A stretch of 64,000 nucleotides of DNA, taken from positions 34,471,683 through 34,535,682 of the forward strand of contig JASXTE010000002.1 in NCBI GenBank assembly GCA_030280995.1, read 5' to 3'. Shown here piece by piece: positions 53,871 to 64,000 of the stretch. The translations under genes were made by a program, and so were the position numbers. Source of the stretch: Hemileia vastatrix. Taxonomy: Eukaryota; Basidiomycota; Pucciniomycetes; Pucciniales; Zaghouaniaceae. Positions within the stretch are counted from its first letter, which is position 1, and the number at the start of each line of letters is the position of its first letter. The notes below the pieces were generated by a model. The model was not told where the DNA came from and searched no databases. It was given only the letters and a program-made list of their open reading frames with translations.

Positions 53871-55180
53871 GGCTAGGGAAAAAGAAACGAGGCTAATAGA
53901 GTCTCATTTACATCTTCCTTTGGTGGTTTGGAGTTGAATTATTGTGGTGGAAAGTCAAGTGGGGAATTCTTGGCTGGTGTTTATGATGTGGAAGCAGGAA
54001 AGTTAGGAAGGCCTAAGAGAAGCTCTCAGGCCCAACCAAAGCCTAAGGTTTCAAAGGTGGATCCTAAGCTAAGTGCATCCATGAAGAGCTGTATAAAATT
54101 CAGAAAGGTATGGCAGATATGAGCCCCCCTAGTTTTGAAGCTTTGGACATGAATGGTGAGCCAATGCCTATGAATGTTGATTCTGACTCTGAGGAGGATT
54201 TCACTTTGGCTTCATTTCCAAAGCCTGCTGGAGTTAGAGGTTCTGGGGAGGGATCTGGTTTGATTACTGTTGATGGTTCTTGTACTCAAGAATCTTCTAG
54301 GACCAAGGTAGTGAAGCGAAGAGCTCACTTTGCGAGGCCAGTGGTTTCTGTCCAAGTTAATGTTATGGACTCTGTCCTAGAAAGGATGAGTCAGGGTCAG
54401 GTTTTTCTTACTTATGGGGAGTTTTACGCTATCAGTCCTGGGTTGACTGATAGGTGGAAAAAGTTGTTGACCAGGAGAAGGGTTTCTTCTGGGGAGGTAG
54501 AATACATTTAAAATTCTGCTGAAAAATTTGGAGAGGGGTTGGAAAATCATTTTTCTGCACCTCTGGGTTATGTCAATGTCACTCTGAATGGAAGGGAGGC
54601 TAGAGCATTGGTGGATTCAGGCTCTCAGATTAACCTGATTTCTTTGTTTGAGTGAACTTATCTGGGCCTCCCCATCAAAACAGGTATTGGTAGAAATTTG
54701 AGAGGGATTGGTGGCCATGTCACTGAATTGGTTGGAACATATGAGTTTGTGAAGCTAGATGTTGGTGGAGCCTCAGGGAAGGTTCATTTTTAAATTGCCA
54801 AAGGAACAGTGAAAGCTGTTTTGGGTGGGCCATTCTTGATGGATTTTCAAGCAAGAATTGGCTATAAATTTGATTTTGGAATCAGTTTGGAGTTGACTGG
54901 TGAAGATGAAAGGATGCTTCACATGAGGTTATCATCTCCTGGAGAGGATTGTTGGGAGACCAGGCCTAGTTTGTCTTCAATGTGCCAGTGCATGGATTTT
55001 TGTAGGAGAAAAAGAGATGTGGGTGCAGCCTCTGGTTTTTTGGAGTGTGGCTCAGGCTCTAGTGGGAGTCTGTCTTTTTTAGAGAGATTATGGCTGATCA
55101 CCCAAGTGCTACAACCTCTCCCCAAGATAAGGAGATCCCATGTTGTAGTAGGACAGCTCCCTTGGAGATATAACAAGTGA
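53871..55180 (+). pseudogene. Gypsy-2 protease region
   Basis: Linker frames 53,928-54,122 and 54,110-54,511 are followed, after a TAA, by retropepsin-like text: 'LNGREARALVDSGSQINLIS' near 54,585-54,645 (active-site DSG), and 'AVLGGPFLMDFQA' near 54,813-54,851, the conserved G-(R/G)-P-F-L. Stops at 54,509, 54,654 and 54,791. The frame 54,809-55,180 continues with the linker towards RT. Confidence 0.8.
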
Positions 55181-55316
55181 AATTATAACTTTCTCTTTTT
55201 AATGTTTCTCTTCTCTGCAAGTATTCTTAAAGTTTTTTATCAAGTATCTGTTTTCTCTCAAAATTCTCAATAATTTTTAATTCAAGTTCAAATAAGAAGA
55301 TTGGTTATATATCTTT

Positions 55317-55985
55317 ATTGAAAGATATGAGGAAAATCTATGGAGTGGTGAAATTGGGGTCTAAAAGTAAGTCCTCTCAATTGTGCACTGCTAGGGTTTC
55401 TTCTACACTTTTCAAAACATTAACTTAACCACATCTGTGAGCATTGGGGAAACCCCTGGTTATATTTGTAGGATAGAAGAAAACTAAAGAAAATAAAATA
55501 AAAATTTCAAGATAACTGACAAAAATCAAGAAAAAAATCTGAAGATAATCAAGAAAGAAGACAAGAATTATTTTTGTGAAGATCATAAAGATCAATTTAT
55601 GGGCCTCCAGCATGAGCTTAAACTGCACAAAAAATTGAAGAAAGAAGATCAGCAAGATAAATTTTCAGGCCTCCAGCGTGAGGTTAAACTGCACAAATTT
55701 TTGAAGAATGAAAAACAGCAAGATCAATTTTAGGGCCTTCAGAATGAGGATAAACTGCACAATTTTAGAAGATGTGATTCAGAAGATGAATCAAGATTTG
55801 AAGATTTTGAATATGGAAGTGAAGATGAAGATGTGGAATTGAAGAAAAGTTTTTGAGTGGTGAGATGGGGGAATAAAAGTAAGTCCTTCCAACTGTGCAA
55901 CACTAGGGTTTCTTCTACACCTTTCAAAAACACAAACTTGGCCACACATGTGAGCAATGGGAAAACCCTTAGTTTTTGTTCCAGG
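55317..55985 (+). repeat. Repeat insertion between Gypsy-2 protease and RT
   Basis: A segment of about 145 bp (55,325-55,470; 'AGTAAGTCC..CCAA.TGTGCA.C.CTAGGGTTTCTTCTACAC') recurs at about 55,845-55,985. Between the copies are three tandem units of 65-67 bp (starting about 55,601, 55,668 and 55,733) with GGGCCTCCAGCATGAG and TTAAACTGCACAAA. No gene. Not expected in a gypsy pol. Confidence 0.8.
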
Positions 55986-57345
55986 TCTGTTGGTGAAGAT
56001 TTCCTGAAGATCCCTCAAGTGAAAGGTGGAGCTGAAAAATATAAGAAGGTAGCTCAGAAGATTAGGCCTGTCAATGAGCCTATGCCTGTAGGTTTGAATC
56101 CTCCGTTGAAGAGACCTCTCTTTTCAAGAGATTCATACTGTCCTCCTCTGGTGAAGAATCCTCCTTATTTTGTGGAAACTGCTAGGGTGACTGTGGAAAG
56201 GTTGAAAGTTGGTAAGTTTGGTCCTGATGGGTGGTTTTCAGATGAGTAAAAGAAGTTGTTGTTGCAAATTATTATGCTGAGGGAGAAATAAGTGGCATTT
56301 GTTGAAGAGGAAAGGGGTTTGTTGAAACACTCTTATGGGGAACCTTACTTGATTCCTGTGATTTGTCATGAACCTTGAAGAATCAAACCTATTCTAATTC
56401 CAGCTGCTATCAGGGAGGATTTTGAAGAGATTTTTAGGGAAAGAGTCAGGACTGTGTTATACGAACAATCAACATCTAGTTACTTAAGTCCATTTTTCTG
56501 CGTAAAGAAGCAGAATGGGAAGCTGAGGGTGGTGCATGATCTTAGAGTCTTGAATAGAGTCACTATCAAGGATTCTGGGATGCTTCCAAGTTCAGAGAAA
56601 TTTGTGGAATCTTCTTCTGGAAGGGCGTGTTATGGTTTGGCTGATATTATGGGTGGTTATGATAAAAAGGAACTTCACACGGATTCACAGCCACTTAAAA
56701 CTTTTGATACACCTTTGGGGAGGTTTCAGCTCACAAGGTTGCCTCAAGGAACAACTAATTCAGTAGCAGTATATCAAGCACAAATGTGTTGGATTTTACA
56801 GGGTGAGTTTTCTACTCATGCTGGTATTTTTATTGACAATGGTGGAATCAAAGAGCCCTCCACTGATTATGGGAATGAGGTGGTGAAGGAGAACCCAGGT
56901 ATAAGGAGGTTTGTTTGGGAATATGCAATTACTCTAGAGAGAGTATTTTTTAGGATTGAAGAGGCCAGTTTTACCATTTCTGTGTCAAAGTTTTGTGGTT
57001 GTGTTCCTGCTCTGGAAATTATGGGTCATGTGTTATGTAAAGGAGGAATGATTATGGAAAAGAAAAAAGTTAATAAAATTCAGTCATGGCCAAGGCCTAA
57101 AAATACTACTGAAGTCAGGGGATTTTTTGGGGGTTTGTGTGTATGTCAAAATTTTTATTAAAGATTTTTCTTTTTTGGTGTCACCTTTAAGGAGGTTGAC
57201 CAGAAAAGATGCAGTGTGGATATGGACTGAAGAGTGTGAAGAGGCTTTTCAGAAGTTGAAGAAGGTGGTAGGTAAAGAATTTATTTTTCACAAGTTGGAG
57301 TATGGCATGGGAGCTGGAAAAATTTATCTGGTGTCATGTGCCACG
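55986..57345 (+). pseudogene. Gypsy-2 reverse transcriptase (broken, 3'-truncated)
   Basis: Pre-RT 'NPPYFVETARVTVERLKVGKFGPDGWFSDE' and 'RIKPILIPAA', then RT: 'YLSPFFCVKKQNGKLRVVHDLRVLNRVTIKDSGMLPSS', 'CYGLADIMGGYDKKELH', 'TPLGRFQLTRLPQGTTNSVAVYQ'. The catalytic box reads F-I-D-N instead of FIDD (near 56,827-56,838), and 'IMGHVLCKGGMIMEKKKVNKIQSWPRPKNTTEVRGFFG' ends the domain. Stops at 56,247, 56,289, 56,377 and a frameshift near 57,130. The TIKDSG...NPGIRRFVWEY layout is the type known from basidiomycete gypsy elements. It ends at the Gypsy-3 LTR. Confidence 0.88.
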
Positions 57346-58142
57346 TGACAATCAAGGCAAAAGCAGCTCATTAAATCAATAATACAGAGGTCTAAATCCA
57401 TACTCAAAGCGCAGAAAGCAATTCTACATAGCAACTGCGACTTTCCTTTGTTTACTCACTATTCAACCGCGCTAGTCTAAACTCTAAATCTAAATTAGTC
57501 AATCTCTCAATAGTGTGTCTTAGTCTTTTCCTCAATAAGCGACGCACAGCGCAATAGTCAATGTAATAGTCCGCTAAAAAGGTTTATTAAAGTATCTGTG
57601 GGTTATTAAAAAGGGGTAGTGAGCATGGACAGAATGGTTAGTGGAGGATTAAAGGGTTGACAGATGTTAGTGAGGAGGGTCCAGGTGTAACAGGTGTAAT
57701 TTTGGTGGTCTGTGGTGAATGGAATGATGAATGGGTATGAGGTCAATGCAAGGAGGAGTAAAGGATATAAAAGGGGTTACATTTTGGTTCAACATTCTTT
57801 AGAATTAAATTATAAAACATATATATAGTTAATAGTGGTAAAGCTTCAGGTTAAATCCTTATTATTGTATCTTTCCTTATTTTATAAGTAATCATTTCTC
57901 AATCCTAAATCTTTGATTATTGAGTTTCCAACACTTTGTAAGATCTTAAGAACATTAATATTAACTTTAAATTATATTAGAATTATTCTCGAACATATCT
58001 TGAAGCAGCAGCTCTTCCTTCCAGTCATCTTCGAATCACTTCCTCGAAGATTTCCTCTGTGCTTCGAAGAAGTTTCTAAACTAGTCTCCTCATCTCACTT
58101 CCAGGAACACCCTTGACCTTGTGCGTAGGTCGTCCGGTGACA
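57346..58142 (+). repeat. Gypsy-3 5' LTR
   Basis: Starts TGACAATCAAGGC, ends CGTCCGGTGACA. The break with Gypsy-2 coding marks the left end, and the relative at 1-497 shares the right end. A TATA element GGATATAAAAGG lies near 57,767. Rich in TTCGAA/CCTCGAAG sites near 58,027-58,070, so CpG is well preserved. Confidence 0.85.
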
Positions 58143-58217
58143 GTATAATTTATTTCTCTGTAGTTTTCATTCTTTTTCACTACTACGTCCTTTTTTCAGG
58201 TGTTGTAAATTCTTTAA

Positions 58218-59400
58218 ATGGCACCTGTTCAATGCACTCCTCCTATGGGCGCTACTACTAGGGCTCGCGCCAGAGGCAGGCCAACAGCTATACAGCCTGT
58301 TTCCCGCACTCACTCCTTGGAACCTCTCAACCTTAGGGAACGGGGACATTCAGTCCAATCTGTAGAAGACATCCCCCAGGATTTTGATGATTCTAGTGAG
58401 AAAGAAGAAGGAGAAGATATGATGCAAGAGGCACCATCCGCCCCTGCTACTCACCCTTCTGGTCAACCTTTGGAACCTGGCCCATCTAATTTGCTGGAAG
58501 ACTTCATGAGACTTTTCATGAAAACTCTTTCCAATCCAAAGTCTTTGGATGGATCTAAATTTAAAACTCCTTACATGAAATCTCCTGATAAATTTGATAG
58601 AGAACATCCAGACAGATTGCGGCCCTTCTTGCAGACATGAAAGCTCCTGTTTCATAACGACCAATCGAAGGTTGTTTATGCTTCTTCATTCGTAGCTGGA
58701 AAAGCAGTAAGATGGTTCGAACCTTATCTTCTCATGCTCTCTTCGACAGAACCCCACCTACTTATTAATAACTGGGAAAAGTTCAAAGACCAGCTCTTTA
58801 CATTTCTTGAAGACCCTAATGAAACTGACAACGCAGAAATGGAATTGGATTTCCTTTGCATGAGTGATAATGGTAAAGCCTCTGAATATGTCTCAAACTT
58901 CAAAGAACTTCAAACTCAAGTAGGTTGGAATGATGCTGCCCTTAAGTATAATTTCAAAAAGGGACTTCCTTCAAGGATTCTGGATCAACTAAATCTTCAT
59001 GGTCAGAAAATGACTACTTTAACAGATTTAATGGATCAAACCCTCGAACTCGACGGCGTTTACCAAGGATGACTACAACATCGTCGATACTCCAACAAAT
59101 CTCAAGTACTAAATTTTAAATCAGGACCTTCTTCACACCCACGGAAAACTCAATCCTCTTTGACTCAATCCAAAACCAATAAGGGAAAGGACAAACCTTG
59201 AGCAAAAGGCTCAACCCCAGGCAATATCAGCAAAGTACTGGATCCAAAAGGGGAACTTAAAGAAGCTGAGAGGAAGAGGCGAGCAGATAATGGGTTATGT
59301 ATGTATTGTGGGGGTAAGCACAAGCTAGAAGATTTTGTAAAGTTGAAGGAAAGAGAAGGTACTAGTTCAAGGTCAAAAAACTAGTAGATAGTTTACTTGT
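58218..59400 (+). pseudogene. gag: Gypsy-3 gag (broken)
   Basis: ATG at 58,218 (MAPVQCTPPMGATTRARARG). The Ty3/gypsy Gag capsid core is 'KFKTPYMKSPDKFDREHPDRLRPFLQT', then after TGA 58,638 'AGKAVRWFEPYL' and the frame 58,734-59,072 ('INNWEKFKDQLFTFLEDPNETDNAEMELDFLCM'). A stop TGA 59,070 sits where RLQHRR-like text continues. A zinc knuckle C-M-Y-C-G-G-K-H-x4 near 59,296-59,335 has its last Cys replaced by F. Gag would package element RNA. Confidence 0.88.
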
Positions 59401-59439
59401 GTGCAAAACAAACTATCTCATCTCTCCCAGTGAACAGAA

Positions 59440-60400
59440 CCTCCATGTCTAAAGGACTGGAGTTACCTTAAACCACTTGAGATTCATTCTTTTCAAGGAG
59501 GATACCCCCTTCAGTTGTCTTATAGACTCTGGAGCTTCAATTTCTTTTGTCAGTTTATCTTTTGCCGAGAAGTTAAAACTGACATTCACAGATATTGATT
59601 GAACTCCAATATATTTGGTCAAATCAGAGGAACCCAAATATTGGGTAAGTAAGAAAGTTTTATGGGTTTTCAACTTTCCAAACTTTCTACCCTTCAAGTG
59701 GGAATTATCATTCTTGGATGCCCCAAGAATGGAGGATACCATCCTTGGCCATGACTTTTTAACGCATTGGAATCCTGAAATTGATTGGTCACGGGGATTG
59801 ATCACCCCACGCACTAAGTATACTTCTAATTCTTCAATGCAGGTCAATAGGGAGTTAAACAACCTGCCTGAAAATGTCCTGCTAGAGGACAAATCTCTGC
59901 CAGATGACTTTCAAGCATCTGATCTTTCTCTAAATGAGAAATTGGCTAACTCTTCTAGCTCAATCACTTCACTCAAAGAGGATTTAAATTGCTATGAAGT
60001 AGTCAAATTACGCTCTCTCAATTCGGGTCTTCTCTTGACAGACTCTCTCGAAGATGATGAGGAAAACCAAATCAATGTTGAAACCATTAAATCAACTCTA
60101 CCGGAAATATATCATGATTTCCTCAATGTTTTCTCAATCCGCAAGGCGGATAATTTACCACCACATCGGCCCTACAACCATCAAATAGAGTTAATAGGTC
60201 CAGTACCTCCATCAAGTCCTGTAAATTCTTTGTCAAACGACAAATCACAAATTCTTCAAGACTACATTGCAGAGAATTTAGCCAAAGGTTTCATCAGAGC
60301 CAGTAAATCTCCAACCGGCTCCCCTTTTCTTTTTGTAAAGAAAAAAGATGGTAGCCTTAGGTTGTGTGTTGACTATATTTGCTCAACACAGTTACAAAGA
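59440..60400 (+). pseudogene. Gypsy-3 protease and pre-RT region
   Basis: 'CLIDSGASISFVS' with the aspartic protease DSG is encoded near 59,517-59,555. A TGA (59,600) follows in the same frame. The frame 59,615-60,529 then reads 'ILGHDFLTHWNPEIDW', the typical end of a chromovirus protease, and an acidic linker. Next comes 'HRPYNHQIELIGPVPPSSP' and RT start 'YIAENLAKGFIRASKSPTGSPFLFVKKKDGSLRLCVDY'. A frameshift near 60,375-60,420 breaks the RT. Confidence 0.88.
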
Positions 60401-61863
60401 AGAATGCATAACCAGTTCCTCCTATGTCATTGCTTCTTACAATTTTTAATGGTGCTAATTTCTTTTCTAAAATTGATCTTAGAGGCACTTATAATCTTAT
60501 TCGCCTTGCGGAAGGTCATGACCCACTGACTGCAATGCGCACTAGATTTGGTAGTTTTGAATATTTAGTAATGCCTTTTGGATTATGTAACGCACCATCT
60601 ACTTTTCAAACTTTTGTTAATGACATCTTTCAAGATTTTGTCAAAAAATTTGTGGTCCTCTACTTAGACGATATTTTAAATTTCTCGAAGACACTGGATG
60701 AAAATATTCATCATGTTTGACAGGTTCTAAATCACCTTTGATATCATGGTCTCTACGCCAAGCACAATAAATGTGAATTCCATCTTAAATATATTGATTT
60801 TTTGGGGTTTATGTTGTCCACTGATGATTTAGTCATGGACGACAATAAGGTCCAAAAAATCCTGGAATGGCCTGAGCCCAAAACCATTAAATCCCTGAAA
60901 GGATTTTTGGGTTTTGCCAATTTCTATAGAAGATTTGTTAAAGATTACTCTAAAACTATTTCCAATCTTACTTCTCTTCTTAGAAAAGATATTCCTTTTA
61001 TTTTTACTTCTACAGCACAAAAGGAATTCAAAGCATTGAAGACTGCATTTACCACAGCTCCAATTCTTAGACACATTGATCCTTCTGCTTTGACAATAGT
61101 TGAGACAGACGCTAGCGATTATGCTATTGCAGGGGTCATTTCTCAATACAAATCTGAAACAAAATTGTTTCATCCTGTTGCTTTTGAGTCACACAATATC
61201 ATTGCAGCAGAATTAAATAACAAAATTCATGACAAGGAGCTTTTAGCTATTATTCATTGTCTTAAAAAATGGCGCTCTTTTCTTCTCTGCCTAGATAGCC
61301 CTTTTCAAATCCTGACTGACAATAATGCTTTGAAATACTTTATGTCTTCCAAAGTGTTAACCAGGCGTCAAGCCTGGTGGGCTGAATTTTTGTCTGAATT
61401 TCCCTTCTCTATTTCCTATCGCCCAGGTAAGAACTGCATTGTCCCAGATATCCTGTCATGTTGGGACAACGTTTACCCACAGCAGGGGGACGCATTTGCT
61501 GACAAGAACCCAGAAAATGTGAGATCAATTTTTAACAAATCAAAGTTAACGACTCATAAACTTAATTTGATGACAAATCAAACTTTTCAAAATCAACTAT
61601 CCAACATCCTCGAAGCACAGTCAAAGGACAATTATTGTTTAGGGTTAAAAGACAAAATACTCTCGAAGCAAGGGGCCAAAAGATTTAGTATTGAATCAGG
61701 TCTATTAGTGTACGAAGTTAGAGTAGTCATAACCGACAATAATGAAATAAAATTATGTATTTTCAATAGGCGACTTGATTCTCCATTAGCTGGTCATTTT
61801 GGGGTTGATAAAACCTACCAGTTAATAGCGAGGGATTTCTTCTGGCCAGGAATAAACAGATAA
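60401..61863 (+). pseudogene. Gypsy-3 reverse transcriptase and RNase H
   Basis: 'NFFSKIDLRGTYNLIRLAEGHD', 'FGSFEYLVMPFGLCNAPSTFQTFVNDIF', and catalytic 'VLYLDDILNFS' (YLDD intact). Then two TGA codons at 60,718 and 60,739, both where Arg is expected. After 60,802: 'LGFMLSTDDLVMDDNKVQKILEWPEP', 'LKGFLGFANFYRRFVKDYS'. RNase H: 'TIVETDASDYAIAGVISQ', 'NNKIHDKELLAIIHCLKKWR', 'ILTDNNALKYF'. Integrase zinc region 'GHFGVDKTYQLIARDFFWPGINR' up to TAA at 61,861. Confidence 0.92.
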
Positions 61864-62830
61864 ATCAAGGCCTATATAAGATCTTGTTATGAATTTAATA
61901 GGAATAAGGCTCCCCGTCACTGGAAGCATGGGTTGCTTCAACTGCTTCCTAATCCCTCTAAACCTTGGGAATCCTTATCAATGGACTTTATTTCTCAACT
62001 TCCTCTTTCTAAAAATTTTGATGCTATATTAGTAATAGTAGATAGATTTTTAAAAATGTCTATTTTCATTAAAACCACTACTACTGCTACAGCAGAAGAT
62101 TTGTCAAAATTTTTTCTAGAATATGTATTTTCCAAACATGGCTTAACTAATGATATTATTTCAGATAGAGGCTTATTGTTTGTATCCAAATTCTGGACTC
62201 AATTGTGTCCACAACTCAATATCACAAGGAATCTCTCCACGGCCTATCATCCTGAAACTGATGGGCAAATGGAAAGGGTCAACCAAATCCTCGAACAATA
62301 CCTTTGAATGTATGTCAGTTACCAACAAGACGATTGGACCACATGGTTACCATTGGCCAAATTTGCTTATAATAACTCGACTCATTCTTCAACACAACAA
62401 TCTCCTTTCGAAACTTTTTATGGGAGACATCCTCGATTCAACTCAATCCACATAGGAACTAGTCATCTTGCAGAACATTATCTTCAAACCATATCATGAC
62501 TCCAAGAAGAACTTAAACAAACTTGGAATTAGGGATTCAAAGGTACAAGGAACAGGCCAACAAACATTGACAATCTGCTCCTTCTTTTAAACCAGGCAAT
62601 AAAGTATGGCTTGACGCACAAAAAATTCAAACAACTCGGCCATCAAAGAAACTGGCTGAAAAACCCTTGGGACCATTCGAAATTGACTCCAAAGTCTCTA
62701 AAACTGCATTTTGACTCAAGCTACCTCCTAAATGGCTGGCTATTCAACCTGTTTTCCATGTATCTCTCTTGGAACTGGCTCGAGAAACATACCCGGGAAG
62801 AAACCAACCTCCTCCAGAACCGGTGGAAGT
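61864..62830 (+). pseudogene. Gypsy-3 integrase
   Basis: Zinc site C-Y-E-F, with the second Cys changed to Phe (near 61,885-61,896). Catalytic core 'WESLSMDFISQLP' (D), 'NDIISDRGLLFVSKFW' (D), 'STAYHPETDGQMERVNQILEQYL' (E, 35 residues after the second D). Stops: TGA 62,305 and 62,498, TAG about 62,530. Frame 62,308-62,499 continues with 'DDWTTWLPLAKFAYNNSTHSSTQQSPFETFYGRHPRF'. The last part is frameshifted. All three acidic residues are kept, but the product is broken. Confidence 0.92.
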
Positions 62831-63083
62831 AGAAGACCATCTAGAGTGGAAAGTAAACCGTATCCTTGATTCAAGAATGCGCATGTGGAAGCTTCAATAC
62901 CTCATGGAATGGGAAGGCTTCCTGGATGACTCAGACAAAACATCCTGGAAACTGGCCATCAATGTTTCTGACGCCCCTGAACTCCTAAAATCTTTTCATC
63001 TTAAATATCCTTTAAAACCAAAACCTTGGAACTCTCTTTTATTCTTTTTTCTTCTTTCTCTTTTTCTTTTTTTCTTTTCTTAA
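62769..63083 (+). pseudogene. Gypsy-3 integrase tail with chromodomain
   Basis: 'EVEDHLEWKVNRILDSRMRMWKLQYLMEWEGF' and 'SWKLAINVSDAPELLKSFHLKYPLKP' show the chromodomain fold signature (V-x-x-I-L-D-S-R, L-Q-Y-L-x-x-W-x-G, x-x-S-W). It is cut from the rest of Pol by the frameshift near 62,600-62,770. The usual E of 'SWE' is K here. Ends at TAA 63,083. Confidence 0.88.
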
Positions 63084-64000
63084 ATTCTAAAACTCCTTCT
63101 CTTCTAAAAAATTCTTACTCTGTCTTTTGTTTTTCTTCTTCTTCTCAAAAGCTTTTTTCAACCTTTTTTAAAGAATAAAAATAAATAAATTAAATAAATA
63201 AAATAAAATAAAATAAAATAAACTAAACTAAAAAATTAAAATTAAAAAATAAAATAAAATAAAATATTAAAAATCAATAAATTCCTTTAAATTTTCTTTT
63301 CTCTTTTCAAAATTTTCTTCTTTTCCCTTATTTCTTTTTCTTCAAACTATCAAAATTTTTTCACTAACTCAATACAACAATCTTTCTCAAACTTTAAATC
63401 AACCTTTAAATCTCTCTTTTAAAATTCTTCGAACAAATTACTTCTTTCTTTCAAATTCTTTTTCAAAAAATATTTTTTCTTCTTTCTTTCCAAATGACCA
63501 AAATTCCTCAAAACTTCAATAAATAAACTTTCACAAATAAAAAATTTTTTTTTTCTCATTAAAATTTTCATTTCAAACAAAATTGTTTCAATCAACTATT
63601 TTTTTTCTTTCTTAAATTTTTCTTTTTCAAAACTTAAAACTAAAATTCCTTCAGTTAAACATTATTTCTTTTCTTCTTTCAAAATTTAAAAACAAAATTT
63701 TATTCAAATATTTTCTTTCTTCCTTTTTTTCTTTTCTTTTCTCAAAATCTTATAAAATATATATCCAGATTTTCAATTAAAACAATAAAATAAAAAAATA
63801 AATATATAAATATACAATTTGCTTTTATTTTTTCCCTTCCTCTTTCTTTCTTTTCTTTCTCCTTCCATTTCAAATTTTCTCCTGTATTTTCTTCCAAACC
63901 AACTTCTTCATTTTCTCCAAAACCACCCTTATTTCCTTCCTACATTTCTCAAATACCTCCTCCTCTCCTACTGGTAGCACTTACCCAATTTCTAGTAATT
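63084..64000 (+). other. Gypsy-3 3' untranslated region, low complexity
   Basis: No gene. A run of AAATA/AAAATA units lies at about 63,177-63,270. The rest is unbroken T/C-rich and A-rich sequence (TTCTTTCTTT). Neither polypurine tract nor 3' LTR is reached before the window ends. Confidence 0.6.

Larger units (their letters stand above)
51358..57345 (+). mobile_element. Gypsy-2, Ty3/gypsy element truncated by Gypsy-3
   Basis: 5' LTR 51,358-52,609, gag, protease and RT follow. The element stops inside the RT/RNase H region where Gypsy-3's LTR begins (57,346). RNase H, integrase and 3' LTR would lie beyond Gypsy-3, outside the window. Many stops, so inactive. A further LTR (28,098-29,134) and a same-type integrase (37,640-38,880) are present elsewhere. 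Confidence 0.88.
57346..64000 (+). mobile_element. Gypsy-3, chromodomain Ty3/gypsy element (3' end outside the window)
   Basis: LTR 57,346-58,142, gag, protease, RT, RNase H, integrase, chromodomain. Inserted in Gypsy-2. A 5-bp duplication cannot be tested because the right end is missing. Decayed by about ten stops and some frameshifts, mostly TGA at expected Arg positions. Confidence 0.9.

Noticed and set aside
58143..58160. Self-priming (Tf1-like) signal behind the Gypsy-3 LTR
   Set aside because: No TGG-type primer site follows the LTR, but no complementarity to the transcript start could be shown either.

Overview
This 64-kb window is AT-rich, repeat-dominated DNA from a eukaryote, most likely a filamentous fungus and probably a basidiomycete. 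The evidence is the short introns (about 45-90 nt), Ty1/copia Gag with a CxxGxHNPxxxH-type finger, chromodomain Ty3/gypsy elements, and a gypsy RT of the 'TIKDSG...FIDN' type that I associate with Basidiomycota. The species cannot be fixed from the sequence. A rust-like, TE-inflated genome is a guess. No tRNA, rRNA, CRISPR array or bacterial feature was found. Almost every recognisable protein belongs to a retrotransposon.

Layout: 1-497 is the end of a Gypsy-3 LTR sitting in a very old copia (Copia-1, to about 3.1 kb). 3,097-16,910 is Copia-2 (358-bp LTRs, TSD GAATG), split in its integrase by a much younger chromodomain gypsy on the minus strand (Gypsy-1, 5,448-14,314, 750-bp LTRs about 99% alike, TSD ATTGT, long gag and pol frames). 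16,911-22,690 is the only stretch that looks like ordinary host DNA: it is CpG-containing and holds one probable spliced membrane-protein gene on the minus strand. 22.4-28.0 kb carries three foldback hairpins, one of them split by Copia-3 (22,693-27,797, 113-bp LTRs, TSD AAAAC). 28.1-38.9 kb is a mosaic: a Gypsy-2 LTR, two broken copies of a Cys-rich (Zn2Cys6-like) gene, a solo LTR, a deletion-derived Copia-4, and a Gypsy-2-type integrase remnant. 38.8-42.6 kb is AT-rich with a CACTA-type MITE. 42.6-49.7 kb is one giant inverted repeat (arms about 1.84 kb, spacer about 2.5 kb) without genes. 51,358-57,345 is Gypsy-2, truncated by insertion of Gypsy-3 (57,346 to beyond the window end), a chromodomain element whose 3' LTR lies outside.

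The elements give a relative history. Copia-1 is oldest. Copia-2, Copia-3 and Gypsy-2 carry many stops, often TGA where CGA (Arg) is expected, which fits cytosine methylation and CpG decay. Gypsy-1 is youngest. Most interesting are the Gypsy-1 reading-frame breaks: two of them (start of gag, gag/pol junction) coincide with well-formed short introns whose removal joins the frames in phase, suggesting splicing decides between Gag and Gag-Pol. Second is the giant inverted repeat with mirrored C/T-rich minisatellites, which matches no transposon family I can name.
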